A stretch of 53,997 nt of DNA. It comes from Bacteroidaceae bacterium (GTDB lineage Bacteria; Bacteroidota; Bacteroidia; Bacteroidales; Bacteroidaceae). This document shows, in pieces, positions 7,514-14,797 of this stretch. Location: NCBI GenBank assembly GCA_016280445.1, contig JAEEGS010000040.1, forward strand, positions 1 through 53,997, in the 5' to 3' direction. Both the position numbers and the translations under genes were made by a program. Under the pieces are notes generated by a model that saw only the letters and a list, made by a program, of their open reading frames with translations, was not told where the DNA came from and searched no databases. How positions within the stretch are numbered: position 1 is the first letter of the stretch; every line of letters starts with the position of its first letter.

Positions 7514-8521
7514 TTATTTCACCTCCCAAATATCGTTGGTTTCGAGCAGTTCGGCGAAGTTGTGATACTTCTTCTGACCCTTCACCTCTTCAATCTGAGC
7601 AGTGACACAATCATCGTAAGTAGGAGCATCCACATCGCGAATGACACCGAGTGCCACTGGGAAGCCGTCGCCATTGCCCATGAGGGCGAGTTTCAACTGA
7701 AGGGTGTTGTCCTCGCAATGAGCATCATGCACGAGGATGTCCTTCTCCGTGATGCCGTTCTCGCCTATCTTCACCACCTTCAAGCCGAAGCCCTCCTGCA
7801 TGAGACCATACTCGTTGTTCTCGCCGAAGATGAGGGGTTTGCCGTGCTGCACGTAGATGGCATTCTTGGCACGTCCTTCCTTGCTGTAGACAGCGTCGTG
7901 GGTACCGTTGTTGAAGATGACGCAGTTCTGCAGAATCTCACACACGGCTGCACCCTTGTGGTTGTAGGCCGCCTTGAGGATTTCCACCGTACCGGGAGCA
8001 TCTGTCGCAACGGCGCGGGCAAAGAAGTGGCCACGTGCGCCGAAGCAGAGTTCTGCCGGACGGAAGGGGTCTTCCACAGTTCCGTAAGGACTGGACTTCG
8101 ACACGAATCCGCGTGGAGAGGTGGGTGAATACTGCCCCTTCGTCAAACCGTAGATGCGGTTGTTGAGCAGAATCATGTTGAGGTTGATGTTGCGGCGGTT
8201 CGCATGGATGAAGTGGTTACCACCGATGGCGAGTCCGTCGCCATCACCGCTGACCTGCCATACGGTCAAATCGGGATTTGCCACCTTGCAACCGGTTGCG
8301 ATGGCTGCTGCACGTCCGTGGATGGTGTTCATGCCGTAGGTTGCCATGTAGTGAGGCAGACGCGATGAACAACCAATACCAGAAATCACGGCTGTGTTCC
8401 ATGGGTCCACACCAATCTCAGCCATCGCCTTGTGGAGCGATGCGAGGAAGAAGTGGTCGCCACATCCAGGACACCATCTTGGCTGTCCCTTCTTATAATC
8501 ATTTGCAGTGTAATTACTCAT
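7514..8521 (-). CDS. korB: 2-oxoacid:ferredoxin oxidoreductase, beta subunit (thiamine diphosphate subunit)
   Basis: The 335-residue protein begins with the RWCPGCGDH motif of 2-oxoacid:acceptor oxidoreductase beta subunits and has the thiamine diphosphate/Mg site VSGDGDGLAIGGNHFIHA followed by NMILLNNRIYGLTKGQ. Together with the alpha/gamma subunit it decarboxylates a 2-oxoacid, most likely 2-oxoglutarate, to the acyl-CoA and reduces ferredoxin. The frame extends to 8542, but the ATG at 8521, just after an AAGATAAGAG tract, gives the usual N-terminus. It is separated from korA by a unit that encodes a GxxExxY nuclease between inverted repeats, although both subunits keep the same orientation. 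Confidence 0.95.
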   Translation of the reverse strand: MSNYTANDYKKGQPRWCPGCGDHFFLASLHKAMAEIGVDPWNTAVISGIGCSSRLPHYMATYGMNTIHGRAAAIATGCKVANPDLTVWQVSGDGDGLAIGGNHFIHANRRNINLNMILLNNRIYGLTKGQYSPTSPRGFVSKSSPYGTVEDPFRPAELCFGARGHFFARAVATDAPGTVEILKAAYNHKGAAVCEILQNCVIFNNGTHDAVYSKEGRAKNAIYVQHGKPLIFGENNEYGLMQEGFGLKVVKIGENGITEKDILVHDAHCEDNTLQLKLALMGNGDGFPVALGVIRDVDAPTYDDCVTAQIEEVKGQKKYHNFAELLETNDIWEVK

Positions 8522-8531
8522 AACTCTTATC

Positions 8532-9087
8532 TTTTTAAACAACGAATATGTCTAATTTTGCGAATAGTTCTTCTAAATGTCGTGAACGACAACTAATAAA
8601 AACGAATGTTGATGTTACATCAGAACCGGAAGCCTCTCAGCAACCAGACGAGTTTCGCCAAAGTTGATGAGAAGAGCCAAATTAGAGCCTGCAACTTTAG
8701 CATAGTTCAAAGCTTGGGCACGATGCATATCATCAAGTTCTGTAACAGCTTTTAGTTCAACTATTATCTTGTCGTAACAGATAAAGTCTGGGATGAACGT
8801 TGCTGAAAGGGTATTTCCTTTATAAACAGCATGGATTTCTACTTCACGCTGAAAGGGTATCCCCTTTTCTTGAAACTCAATTGCCAGAGCCTCTTGATAC
8901 ACCTTCTCCGTGAATCCACGACCAAGAGCATTATGCACATTCATTGCTGCTCCGATAATCTCGTAAGATTCCTGGGGACATATCAAATCTTTCCGTTGAG
9001 TTTCCATTGCCATTCGATTCTATTCATCGCCGCATGCGGCATTACACCAACTATTCGACTGATTCGAGAAATTCGTTGTTGTTAAAA
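8532..9087 (-). mobile_element. Putative nuclease-encoding unit 1 (GxxExxY gene between imperfect inverted repeats)
   Basis: Left end 8532-8569 and right end 9049-9087 form an imperfect inverted repeat: about 20 of 27 positions match in the inner part, including a shared terminal CGAATAGTT. Inside each end, at nearly the same distance, is a small hairpin: GTCGT-GA-ACGAC at 8579-8590 and GCCGC-AT-GCGGC at 9029-9040. The hairpins differ in sequence yet both pair. A degenerate ATTCGATTC / CGAATG flank continues inward. The unit fills the whole space between korB and korA and holds one gene. No target-site duplication could be defined by eye. Confidence 0.5.
8615..9013 (-). CDS. GxxExxY protein, PD-(D/E)XK nuclease superfamily
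   Basis: The 132-residue protein carries the family-naming motif in GRGFTEKVYQEAL (near residues 32-44) and a PD-(D/E)XK core: IPDFICYDKIIVELKAV supplies the PD and, ten residues on, ELK. The C-terminal half includes the usual HRAQALNYAKVAG and ALLINFGE segments. Family members are assigned to the PD-(D/E)XK nuclease fold, but their target is not established. The start may be ATG 9013 or the in-frame ATG at 9007. It lies between korA and korB in the same orientation, with only 74 bp on one side and 73 bp on the other, and both flanks are inverted-repeat sequence. It is related to, but clearly divergent from, the protein at 11050-11481. Confidence 0.9.
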   Translation of the reverse strand: MAMETQRKDLICPQESYEIIGAAMNVHNALGRGFTEKVYQEALAIEFQEKGIPFQREVEIHAVYKGNTLSATFIPDFICYDKIIVELKAVTELDDMHRAQALNYAKVAGSNLALLINFGETRLVAERLPVLM

Positions 9088-10938
9088 CTACTTGTTGATT
9101 ATCTCTGTAAATGCCTCCACAAGTTCGCTGACCACGAAGGGCTGGCCCTTCACCTGGTTGAACTGCTCGGGTACGAAGTTGTCGACTTTCATGCGGAGCC
9201 AGCCGGCGAGTTGACCCATGTTCTGTTCGGCGACAACCACCTTCTTGTACTTCTTCAGCACCTCAGCCGTGTTGGCAGGCAGCGGGTTGATGTACTTGAA
9301 GTGAGCGAGTGCCACCTTCTTGCCAGCAGCACGGAGTTCGTCCATCGCTGCGTGGAGGTGTCCGTAAGTGCCGCCAAAGCCTACGATGAGGAGGTCGGCA
9401 TCGTCCTTGTCGCCCAGCACCTCAAGGTCTGGCACCTGGATTTTGTTGATTTTCTCCTGACGCAGACGAGTCATCAAGTCGTGATTCTCAGGGTCGGTGG
9501 AGATAGCACCCGTCTTGTTGTCCTTCTCCAATCCGCCGAGGATGTGCTGGAAGCCTTCGCGACCAGGTACTGCCCAGTAGCGCACGCCTGTCTCTGGATT
9601 GCGGAGATAGGGTGCCCAAGAGCCCTTCAGTTCTTCTGGAACGTATGGTGGGTTGATGGCTGGATAGTTGGCCAGGTTTGGCAATTTGAAGGCTGCAGAG
9701 CCGTTGGCAACGTAGGCATCAGTCATGAGGATGACGGGGGTCATGTGTTCCAGCGCCATCTTGGCTGCGGCGTATGCAGCATCGAAGCAATCGGTGGGCG
9801 AGGTGGCCGCAATCACCGGCATCGGGCTTTCACCGTTACGGCCGAAGAGTGCCTGCAAGAGGTCTGTCTGCTCCGACTTCGTGGGAAGACCCGTAGCAGG
9901 GCCACCACGCTGCACGTCGAGCACGACGAGCGGCAACTCCATGATGACCGCGAGGTTCATCGCCTCACTCTTCAGACAGATGCCGGGGCCAGATGTGGAG
10001 GTCACACCCAATGCGCCCGCAAATGATGCGCCTACTGCCGAGGCACATCCGGCAATCTCGTCCTCACACTGAACGGTAGTGACGCCCAGCGACTTATGCT
10101 TGGAGAGTTCGTGCAGCACGTCGGTGGCAGGAGTGATGGGATAAGAGCCGAGATAGAGTTTCAGGCCTGCCTTCTCAGCGGCAGCGATGAAACCGTATGC
10201 GGTGGCCTTGTTGCCCGTGATGTCCATATAGCGTCCAGGCACCTTGTTTTTCGTCTCGATGCGATAGACGTTTGCCACGCTGCTGTGCGTGTTGTGTCCG
10301 TAGTCGTAACCTGCCTGAATCACCTTGATGTTGGCCTCAGCCACACCTGCCTTCTTGGCAAATTTCTCCTTGAGGAAGTTGAAGGCGATGTTCAGGTCGC
10401 GGTCGAAGAGCCAGCACACGAGGCCGAGGGCGAACATGTTGCGGCACTTCAGCATCGCCTTAACGTCCATACCCGAATCGGCCAAGCAGTCCTTCACCAT
10501 CTGCGTGATAGGACAGGCAATCACCCGGTCGGGGTCGATGCCCATCTCGCCGAGGTAGTCCTCTGTGGCGAAGGCCGCCTTCTTCAGGTCGGCAGGGCCG
10601 AACGAGTCGGTATCGATGATGATGGCAGCGCCTGGTTTGGCATACTTGTACTGTGTCTTCAGCGCAGCTGCGTTCATAGCCACGAGCACATCGCACTTGT
10701 CGCCGGGTGTGTACACCATGTCGGCACCGATGTGCACCTGAAAACCGCTCACGCCCGTCAGCGAGCCTTGGGGGGCGCGGATGTCGGCTGGATAATCTGG
10801 AAAAGTACTGATACTGTTGCCCACGGTGGCTGACACCGTGGAGAAGATGTTTCCGGCCAACTGCATGCCGTCGCCAGAATCACCTGAGAATCGAACCGCC
10901 ACTTCGGCCAGTTCCTTCACTTCCAATTTTTCTGCCAT
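9088..10938 (-). CDS. korA: 2-oxoacid:ferredoxin oxidoreductase, fused gamma-alpha subunit
   Basis: The 616-residue protein fuses the gamma domain (about residues 1-190, with VRFSGDSGDGMQLAGNI near the N-terminus) to the alpha/pyrimidine-binding domain (from about residue 230, with GSYPITPATDVLHELS, VQCEDEIAGCASAVGASFAGA and TSTSGPGICLKSEAMN). This is the usual architecture of the Bacteroidota Kor/Vor-type enzyme. Partnered with KorB it converts a 2-oxoacid and CoA to acyl-CoA with reduction of ferredoxin, linking central metabolism to low-potential electron carriers. The ATG at 10938 follows an A/T-rich leader. The nearest good promoter on this strand lies at 11613-11644, beyond the second GxxExxY unit, so korA may be read through that unit. 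Confidence 0.95.
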   Translation of the reverse strand: MAEKLEVKELAEVAVRFSGDSGDGMQLAGNIFSTVSATVGNSISTFPDYPADIRAPQGSLTGVSGFQVHIGADMVYTPGDKCDVLVAMNAAALKTQYKYAKPGAAIIIDTDSFGPADLKKAAFATEDYLGEMGIDPDRVIACPITQMVKDCLADSGMDVKAMLKCRNMFALGLVCWLFDRDLNIAFNFLKEKFAKKAGVAEANIKVIQAGYDYGHNTHSSVANVYRIETKNKVPGRYMDITGNKATAYGFIAAAEKAGLKLYLGSYPITPATDVLHELSKHKSLGVTTVQCEDEIAGCASAVGASFAGALGVTSTSGPGICLKSEAMNLAVIMELPLVVLDVQRGGPATGLPTKSEQTDLLQALFGRNGESPMPVIAATSPTDCFDAAYAAAKMALEHMTPVILMTDAYVANGSAAFKLPNLANYPAINPPYVPEELKGSWAPYLRNPETGVRYWAVPGREGFQHILGGLEKDNKTGAISTDPENHDLMTRLRQEKINKIQVPDLEVLGDKDDADLLIVGFGGTYGHLHAAMDELRAAGKKVALAHFKYINPLPANTAEVLKKYKKVVVAEQNMGQLAGWLRMKVDNFVPEQFNQVKGQPFVVSELVEAFTEIINK

Positions 10939-10975
10939 AAGCTTTATATTTTAATGATAACTTTATCTATTTTTG

Positions 10976-11565
10976 CTCCTGCGACACATTCTGTGTCTTG
11001 GAAAAACGATAATTGCCGATAATTAACGATAATTTGTTCCGATAATTTTTTAGTTTTGTACGTAGTGGTGGAGATTCTCTTTGGAGAGTAGGACATAGCG
11101 ATTCCCCTCTTCATCATACACGTAACGCTCCGCATGAAAATGGTCTTCTCCATAATTGACCAATATCCCATATTTCAATTTCGTGATGCGCAAGTAGTTA
11201 AAGAGTTGAGCACGATGTTCTGATGTCAGTTGACTAACAGACTTGAACTCCACAATCATCTCCTGGCTATAGAAATCTGCCACATAGGTCTTTTGCATCT
11301 TTTTACCTTTGTAATAAGTGTGAAGCACCTTTTCTCGGTAATAGGGAATGCCGCGTTCCTCCAATTCCATTGCCATCGCCTCCTGGTAGAGCGGTTCTTC
11401 CATCCCAAACCCCAACTCATTGTACACCTCCATCGCGGCACCAACAAGTTCGTACATCCGCATATACTCTTCTTTGGTCATCTCTACTATCAAAATTATC
11501 GGAACAAATTATCGTTAATTATCGGCAATTATCGTTTTTCCGAGCCACCAAAGGTGGCAAAGGAG
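10976..11565 (-). mobile_element. Putative nuclease-encoding unit 2 (GxxExxY gene between 50-bp inverted repeats)
   Basis: The ends 11001-11050 and 11491-11540 are inverted copies of each other with 49 of 50 positions matching. Each end contains CGATAATT four times. Just outside each repeat is a hairpin: GACACA-TTC-TGTGTC at 10983-10997 and GCCACC-AAA-GGTGGC at 11544-11558. These differ in sequence while preserving the pairing, and each is followed outward by CTCCT/AGGAG. The GxxExxY frame fills the space exactly: its stop codon overlaps the left repeat at 11050 and its ATG is 9 bp from the right repeat. The architecture is that of a small mobile unit whose only gene is a PD-(D/E)XK nuclease. 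Confidence 0.6.
11050..11481 (-). CDS. GxxExxY protein, PD-(D/E)XK nuclease superfamily (second copy)
   Basis: The 143-residue protein has GxxExxY in the form GMEEPLYQEAM and a nuclease core ADFYSQEMIVEFKSV (D, then EFK). It also has the LTSEHRAQLFNYLRI and GILVNYGED segments shared with the family. It has a longer C-terminal tail than the 8615-9013 protein. A TTG-initiated frame reaches 11493, but the ATG at 11481 (MTKEEYMRMYELVG) is the better start. The gene lies on the same strand as korA and would be co-transcribed from the promoter at 11613-11644. It is bounded directly by 50-bp inverted repeats. The biochemical role is unknown. Confidence 0.88.
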   Translation of the reverse strand: MTKEEYMRMYELVGAAMEVYNELGFGMEEPLYQEAMAMELEERGIPYYREKVLHTYYKGKKMQKTYVADFYSQEMIVEFKSVSQLTSEHRAQLFNYLRITKLKYGILVNYGEDHFHAERYVYDEEGNRYVLLSKENLHHYVQN

Positions 11566-11612
11566 TCACTTTTTATTAGTGAAAACTGCAATTTGCTGAC
11601 ACTTTGCGACTG

Positions 11613-11644
11613 CAAAGTTACGTTTTCTTTTCATTTTGACCAAA
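11613..11644 (-). promoter_or_regulatory. Promoter for the leftward GxxExxY-korA-korB transcript
   Basis: Read on the minus strand, TTTG (11644-11641), a 20-base spacer and TAACTTTG (11620-11613) followed by CA match the Bacteroidota consensus TTTG-N19/20-TAnnTTTG well. The predicted start is near 11606. No comparable promoter is seen between unit 2 and korA, so this is the likely original kor promoter. Confidence 0.7.
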
Positions 11645-11725
11645 TTAGAAGGAGTGTTTTTGCCTTTCACCCACATATTTGACACGAAACGGCGCGTGGA
11701 GCCTACAGCCAAAGGGCAGAGAGGA

Positions 11726-11967
11726 CATTCCACAGCCTCGAAACCCCTCCTTCCACTGCCGCCCTTACGGCACTTCCACTACCGCTCCGTCATTCCTTCC
11801 ACAGCCTCAACGGCGGTGTGACTCACACCGGTAGGGTCGGTGTGACTCAGACCGAGGGGGTCGGTGTGACTCACACCGTTTTCGAGGTAGTGGAAGGGGC
11901 GTGAGGGAGGTGGTGGAAGTGCCGTAAGGGTGGCAGTGGAAGAAGTAAATTGGAGGCTGTTGAAGAA
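11726..11967. repeat. Intergenic three-dyad palindromic element, copy A
   Basis: Three 15-bp dyads of the form GGTGTGACTCACACC lie at 11815, 11839 and 11863, so the period is exactly 24 bp. They are enclosed by inverted arms: an inner CTTCCACAGCCTC versus GAGGTAGTGGAAG, and an outer 30-bp pair (11750-11779 with 11913-11942) with 29 matches. A further CCACAGCCTC / GGAGGCTGTTG pair lies outside. With the promoter of GH127 this accounts for most of the 650-bp gap between 11482 and 12129. Copies B and C are at 39349 and 48917. Confidence 0.85.
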
Positions 11968-12049
11968 GAGAGCAAGGGGAACCTCCATCGGATGCGCTGC
12001 GGAAAACTGACACAAAAGTCCATAAACGTGACTTTATTGTCCAATTGTT

Positions 12050-12079
12050 TTTGGCTTTCATTTTATTTTCATACCTTTG
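12050..12079 (+). promoter_or_regulatory. Promoter of the GH127 gene
   Basis: TTTG at 12050-12053, an 18-base spacer and TACCTTTG at 12072-12079 followed by CA form a good Bacteroidota promoter. The leader to the ATG at 12130 is about 45 bases and A-rich, without a Shine-Dalgarno site. Confidence 0.75.
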
Positions 12080-12129
12080 CAATGACATTCTCGACCAACG
12101 ATACCAACTAACATAAAACTTATATATTA

Positions 12130-14616
12130 ATGAGAAGACTTATTCTGTTGTCGATGGCCGCCATGATGGCCGTCGGAGCGGTAGCCCAAGACAAGAACGG
12201 TGGCTACCCCATCACCCAAGTGCCTTTCACCAAGGTTAAAGTAGCCCAGAAAACCTTCTGGGGACAGCGTCTGCAAGCCAGTCAGGATGTGACCATTCCG
12301 CTCGCCTTCTCGAAGAGCGAGGAGACCGGCCGCTACACCAACTTCAGCAATGCCGCTGCACACCTGAAGGACCCCAGCAAGGTGTTTGACATCAAGAAGG
12401 GCACCTACTCCTTCGACGACACCGACCCCTACAAGACCATTGAGGGTGCCAGCTATCTGCTGCAGACCTACCCCAACGCCAAGTTCAAGGGCGGACGTCT
12501 GGACAAGTATGTGGACAGCGTGATTGCCGTCATCGCCGCCGGTCAAGAGCCCGATGGCTATCTCTACACCTCGCGCACCCAGAACCCCCAGCATCCCCAC
12601 GAATGGGCAGGTGCCAAACGTTGGGAACGTGTGGAAGACCTGAGCCATGAGTTCTACAACCTCGGCCACCTCTGCGAAGCCGCCGTGGCCCACTACTATG
12701 CCACAGGCAAGAAGAACTTCCTCAACGTCGCCATCAAGTATGCCGACTGCGTGTGCCGCGAAGTGGGCGACAAGCCCGGTCAGGCCAGCGTTGTGCCCGG
12801 TCACCAGATTGCCGAGATGGGCCTTGCCAAACTTTATATCGCAACGGGCGACAAGAAATATCTGGAGCAAGCCAAATTCTTCCTCGACAAGCGCGGCAAG
12901 CGCGATGCCGCTTGGAAAGAGACACGACGCGGACTCTACGACAACGACGGCTATTTCCACTCTCTGAGCGACTATAGCCAGAGCCACAAGCCTGTGGTGG
13001 AGCAGGATGAGGCCGTCGGTCATGCTGTCCGTGCCGGTTATATGTATGCTGGTATGGCCGACATAGCAGCCCTCACAGGCGACAGAAGTTACATCGACGC
13101 CATCGACCGCATCTGGGAAAACATCGTGGGCAAGAAGTTCTACATCACAGGTGGTGTAGGCGCTACCGCCTCGGGCGAAGCATTCGGAAAGAACTACGAA
13201 CTGCCCAACATGAGCGCCTACTGCGAGACCTGCGCTGCCATCGCTCAGGTGTATCTCAACTACCGCCTCTTCCTCCTGCATGGTGACAGCAAATATTACG
13301 ATGCGCTTGAGCGTTCGCTCTACAACGGTGTCATCTCGGGCATCAGCATCGACGGCGGCAACTTCTTCTACCCCAACCCTCTGCAGAGCATGGGTCAGCA
13401 CCAGCGTCAGGCTTGGTTCGGCTGTGCCTGCTGTCCATCCAACGCCGCTCGTTTCATTCCTTCGCTGCCTCAGTACATCTATGCAGTCAAGGACAACAGC
13501 CTCTACATCAACCTCTTCAACTCCAATACCGTGAACGTGAAGGTGGGCAAGACCCCCGTGACCCTCTCACAGCAGACAAACTACCCTTGGAACGGCGACG
13601 TGACCCTGAAGATAGACAACGGTGCCGGCAAGTACGCGCTCAACATCCGCATCCCCGGATGGGTGAAGGGTGAGGTGGTGCCCAGCAACCTCTACACCTA
13701 CGCCGACGGCAAGCGCCTCGACTACACCATCAAGGTGAATGGTCAGGAGGTGAAGAGCGACCTGCAACAGGGCTACTTCGTCATCGACCGTGCCTGGAAG
13801 AAGGGCGACAAAGTGGAGATTCACTTCGACATGGAACCCCGCATCGTGCGTGCCAACGGACAGGTGGCAGCCGATAAGGGACGTGTGGCTATCGAGCGCG
13901 GTCCTATCGTCTATTGCGCCGAATGGCCCGACAACCAATGCGATGTGCTCTCTGTGCTCATCAACCAGGAACCTACCTTCCAGATGGGTACCAAGGACAT
14001 CATGAACACGACCGTGCAGACCCTCACCACCGACGCCCAAACCCTCAACTTCGACCAACAGGGCAAACTACAGACGAAGGACGAGCGTCTGGTGCTCATC
14101 CCTTACTATGCATGGGCACACCGCGGTCCTGGCAAGATGACTGTGTGGATTCCACAAGACCTCAACGCCACCACCCCTGCTCTTCCTGCCTCCATCGCTT
14201 CTGAGAGCAAGGTGACAGGCTCCAAACGCAACCTCCCTGCCCTCTCCGCCATCAACGACCGTCTGGTGCCTGCCGACGGAAACGACCGTTCGGTGCCCTA
14301 CACCCACTGGTGGCCAGCCAAGAACTCAACCGAGTGGCTGCAATACGACTTCAAGCAGGAGGAGACCGTCAGCACCTCCACCGTCTACTGGTTCGACGAT
14401 GGTCCTTGGGGCGGTTGCCGCGTGCCCGACAGTTGGAAACTCTACTATAAAACCGCATCAGGCGATTGGGCAGAAGTGAAGAACCCCACCCAATACGGAA
14501 CCGTGAAGGGTGCCGCCAACATCGTCAACTTCGACCCCGTGAAGACCTCCGCCATGAAACTCGAAATCGTCCAAGGCGACTACAGCGCCGGCGTGTTCGA
14601 GTGGAGCCTGAAATAA
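12130..14616 (+). CDS. Secreted GH127 glycoside hydrolase (beta-L-arabinofuranosidase type)
   Basis: The 828-residue protein starts with a signal peptide (MRRLILLSMAAMMAVGAVAQ). The catalytic (alpha/alpha) barrel spans about residues 25-450 and a beta-sandwich region follows. It has the GH127 cysteine-zinc active site: Glu366 and Cys368 in YCETCAA, and Cys434-Cys435 in FGCACCPSN, matching Glu338, Cys340, Cys417 and Cys418 of the bifidobacterial enzyme HypBA1. GH127 enzymes release beta-L-arabinofuranose. Some relatives have other specificities, so the substrate is inferred. The last 110 residues (from TEWLQYDFKQ) look like a discoidin-type carbohydrate-binding domain. It converges with a leftward GH31-GH3-GH5/43 set, and a terminator lies between them. 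Confidence 0.92.
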   Translation: MRRLILLSMAAMMAVGAVAQDKNGGYPITQVPFTKVKVAQKTFWGQRLQASQDVTIPLAFSKSEETGRYTNFSNAAAHLKDPSKVFDIKKGTYSFDDTDPYKTIEGASYLLQTYPNAKFKGGRLDKYVDSVIAVIAAGQEPDGYLYTSRTQNPQHPHEWAGAKRWERVEDLSHEFYNLGHLCEAAVAHYYATGKKNFLNVAIKYADCVCREVGDKPGQASVVPGHQIAEMGLAKLYIATGDKKYLEQAKFFLDKRGKRDAAWKETRRGLYDNDGYFHSLSDYSQSHKPVVEQDEAVGHAVRAGYMYAGMADIAALTGDRSYIDAIDRIWENIVGKKFYITGGVGATASGEAFGKNYELPNMSAYCETCAAIAQVYLNYRLFLLHGDSKYYDALERSLYNGVISGISIDGGNFFYPNPLQSMGQHQRQAWFGCACCPSNAARFIPSLPQYIYAVKDNSLYINLFNSNTVNVKVGKTPVTLSQQTNYPWNGDVTLKIDNGAGKYALNIRIPGWVKGEVVPSNLYTYADGKRLDYTIKVNGQEVKSDLQQGYFVIDRAWKKGDKVEIHFDMEPRIVRANGQVAADKGRVAIERGPIVYCAEWPDNQCDVLSVLINQEPTFQMGTKDIMNTTVQTLTTDAQTLNFDQQGKLQTKDERLVLIPYYAWAHRGPGKMTVWIPQDLNATTPALPASIASESKVTGSKRNLPALSAINDRLVPADGNDRSVPYTHWWPAKNSTEWLQYDFKQEETVSTSTVYWFDDGPWGGCRVPDSWKLYYKTASGDWAEVKNPTQYGTVKGAANIVNFDPVKTSAMKLEIVQGDYSAGVFEWSLK

Positions 14617-14735
14617 AAAAGACTGAGTGTCATTTTCGCTTCAAGCTGGGATGGAAGTAGCTTTCTGGGAGGCAAGGAACGAAGGCGGAAAGCGAACGGA
14701 CATCGGGGGAAAGTGAAGTACACCATAAGAATCAT

Positions 14736-14785
14736 AAAGGGGGAGCCTCATCCGACACATTGGATAAGGCTCCCCCTTTGTTTTT
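14736..14785. terminator. Terminator between convergent GH127 and GH31 genes
   Basis: An 18-bp near-perfect stem (14736-14753 with 14762-14779) contains GGGGGAGCC / GGCTCCCCC and is followed by T5 on the plus side. The A3 on the other side makes it weaker for leftward transcripts. Confidence 0.88.
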
Positions 14786-14797
14786 CTTTCTGTTCAA

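Noticed and set aside
7510-8128. 226-codon plus-strand frame opposite korB
   Set aside because: It is antisense to the thiamine diphosphate subunit, with no supporting start signal or domain.
11779-12015. Open frames with the repeated octapeptide GLSHTDPL across elements A, B and C
   Set aside because: The 24-bp period is divisible by three, so any frame without stops repeats an eight-residue unit. There are no start signals, the frames end at random outside the repeat, and DNA symmetry explains the conservation better than coding does.
12127-13401. 424-codon minus-strand open frame inside the GH127 gene
   Set aside because: The plus-strand GH127 frame has a signal peptide and active-site residues. 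The antisense frame shows only shadow-type composition.
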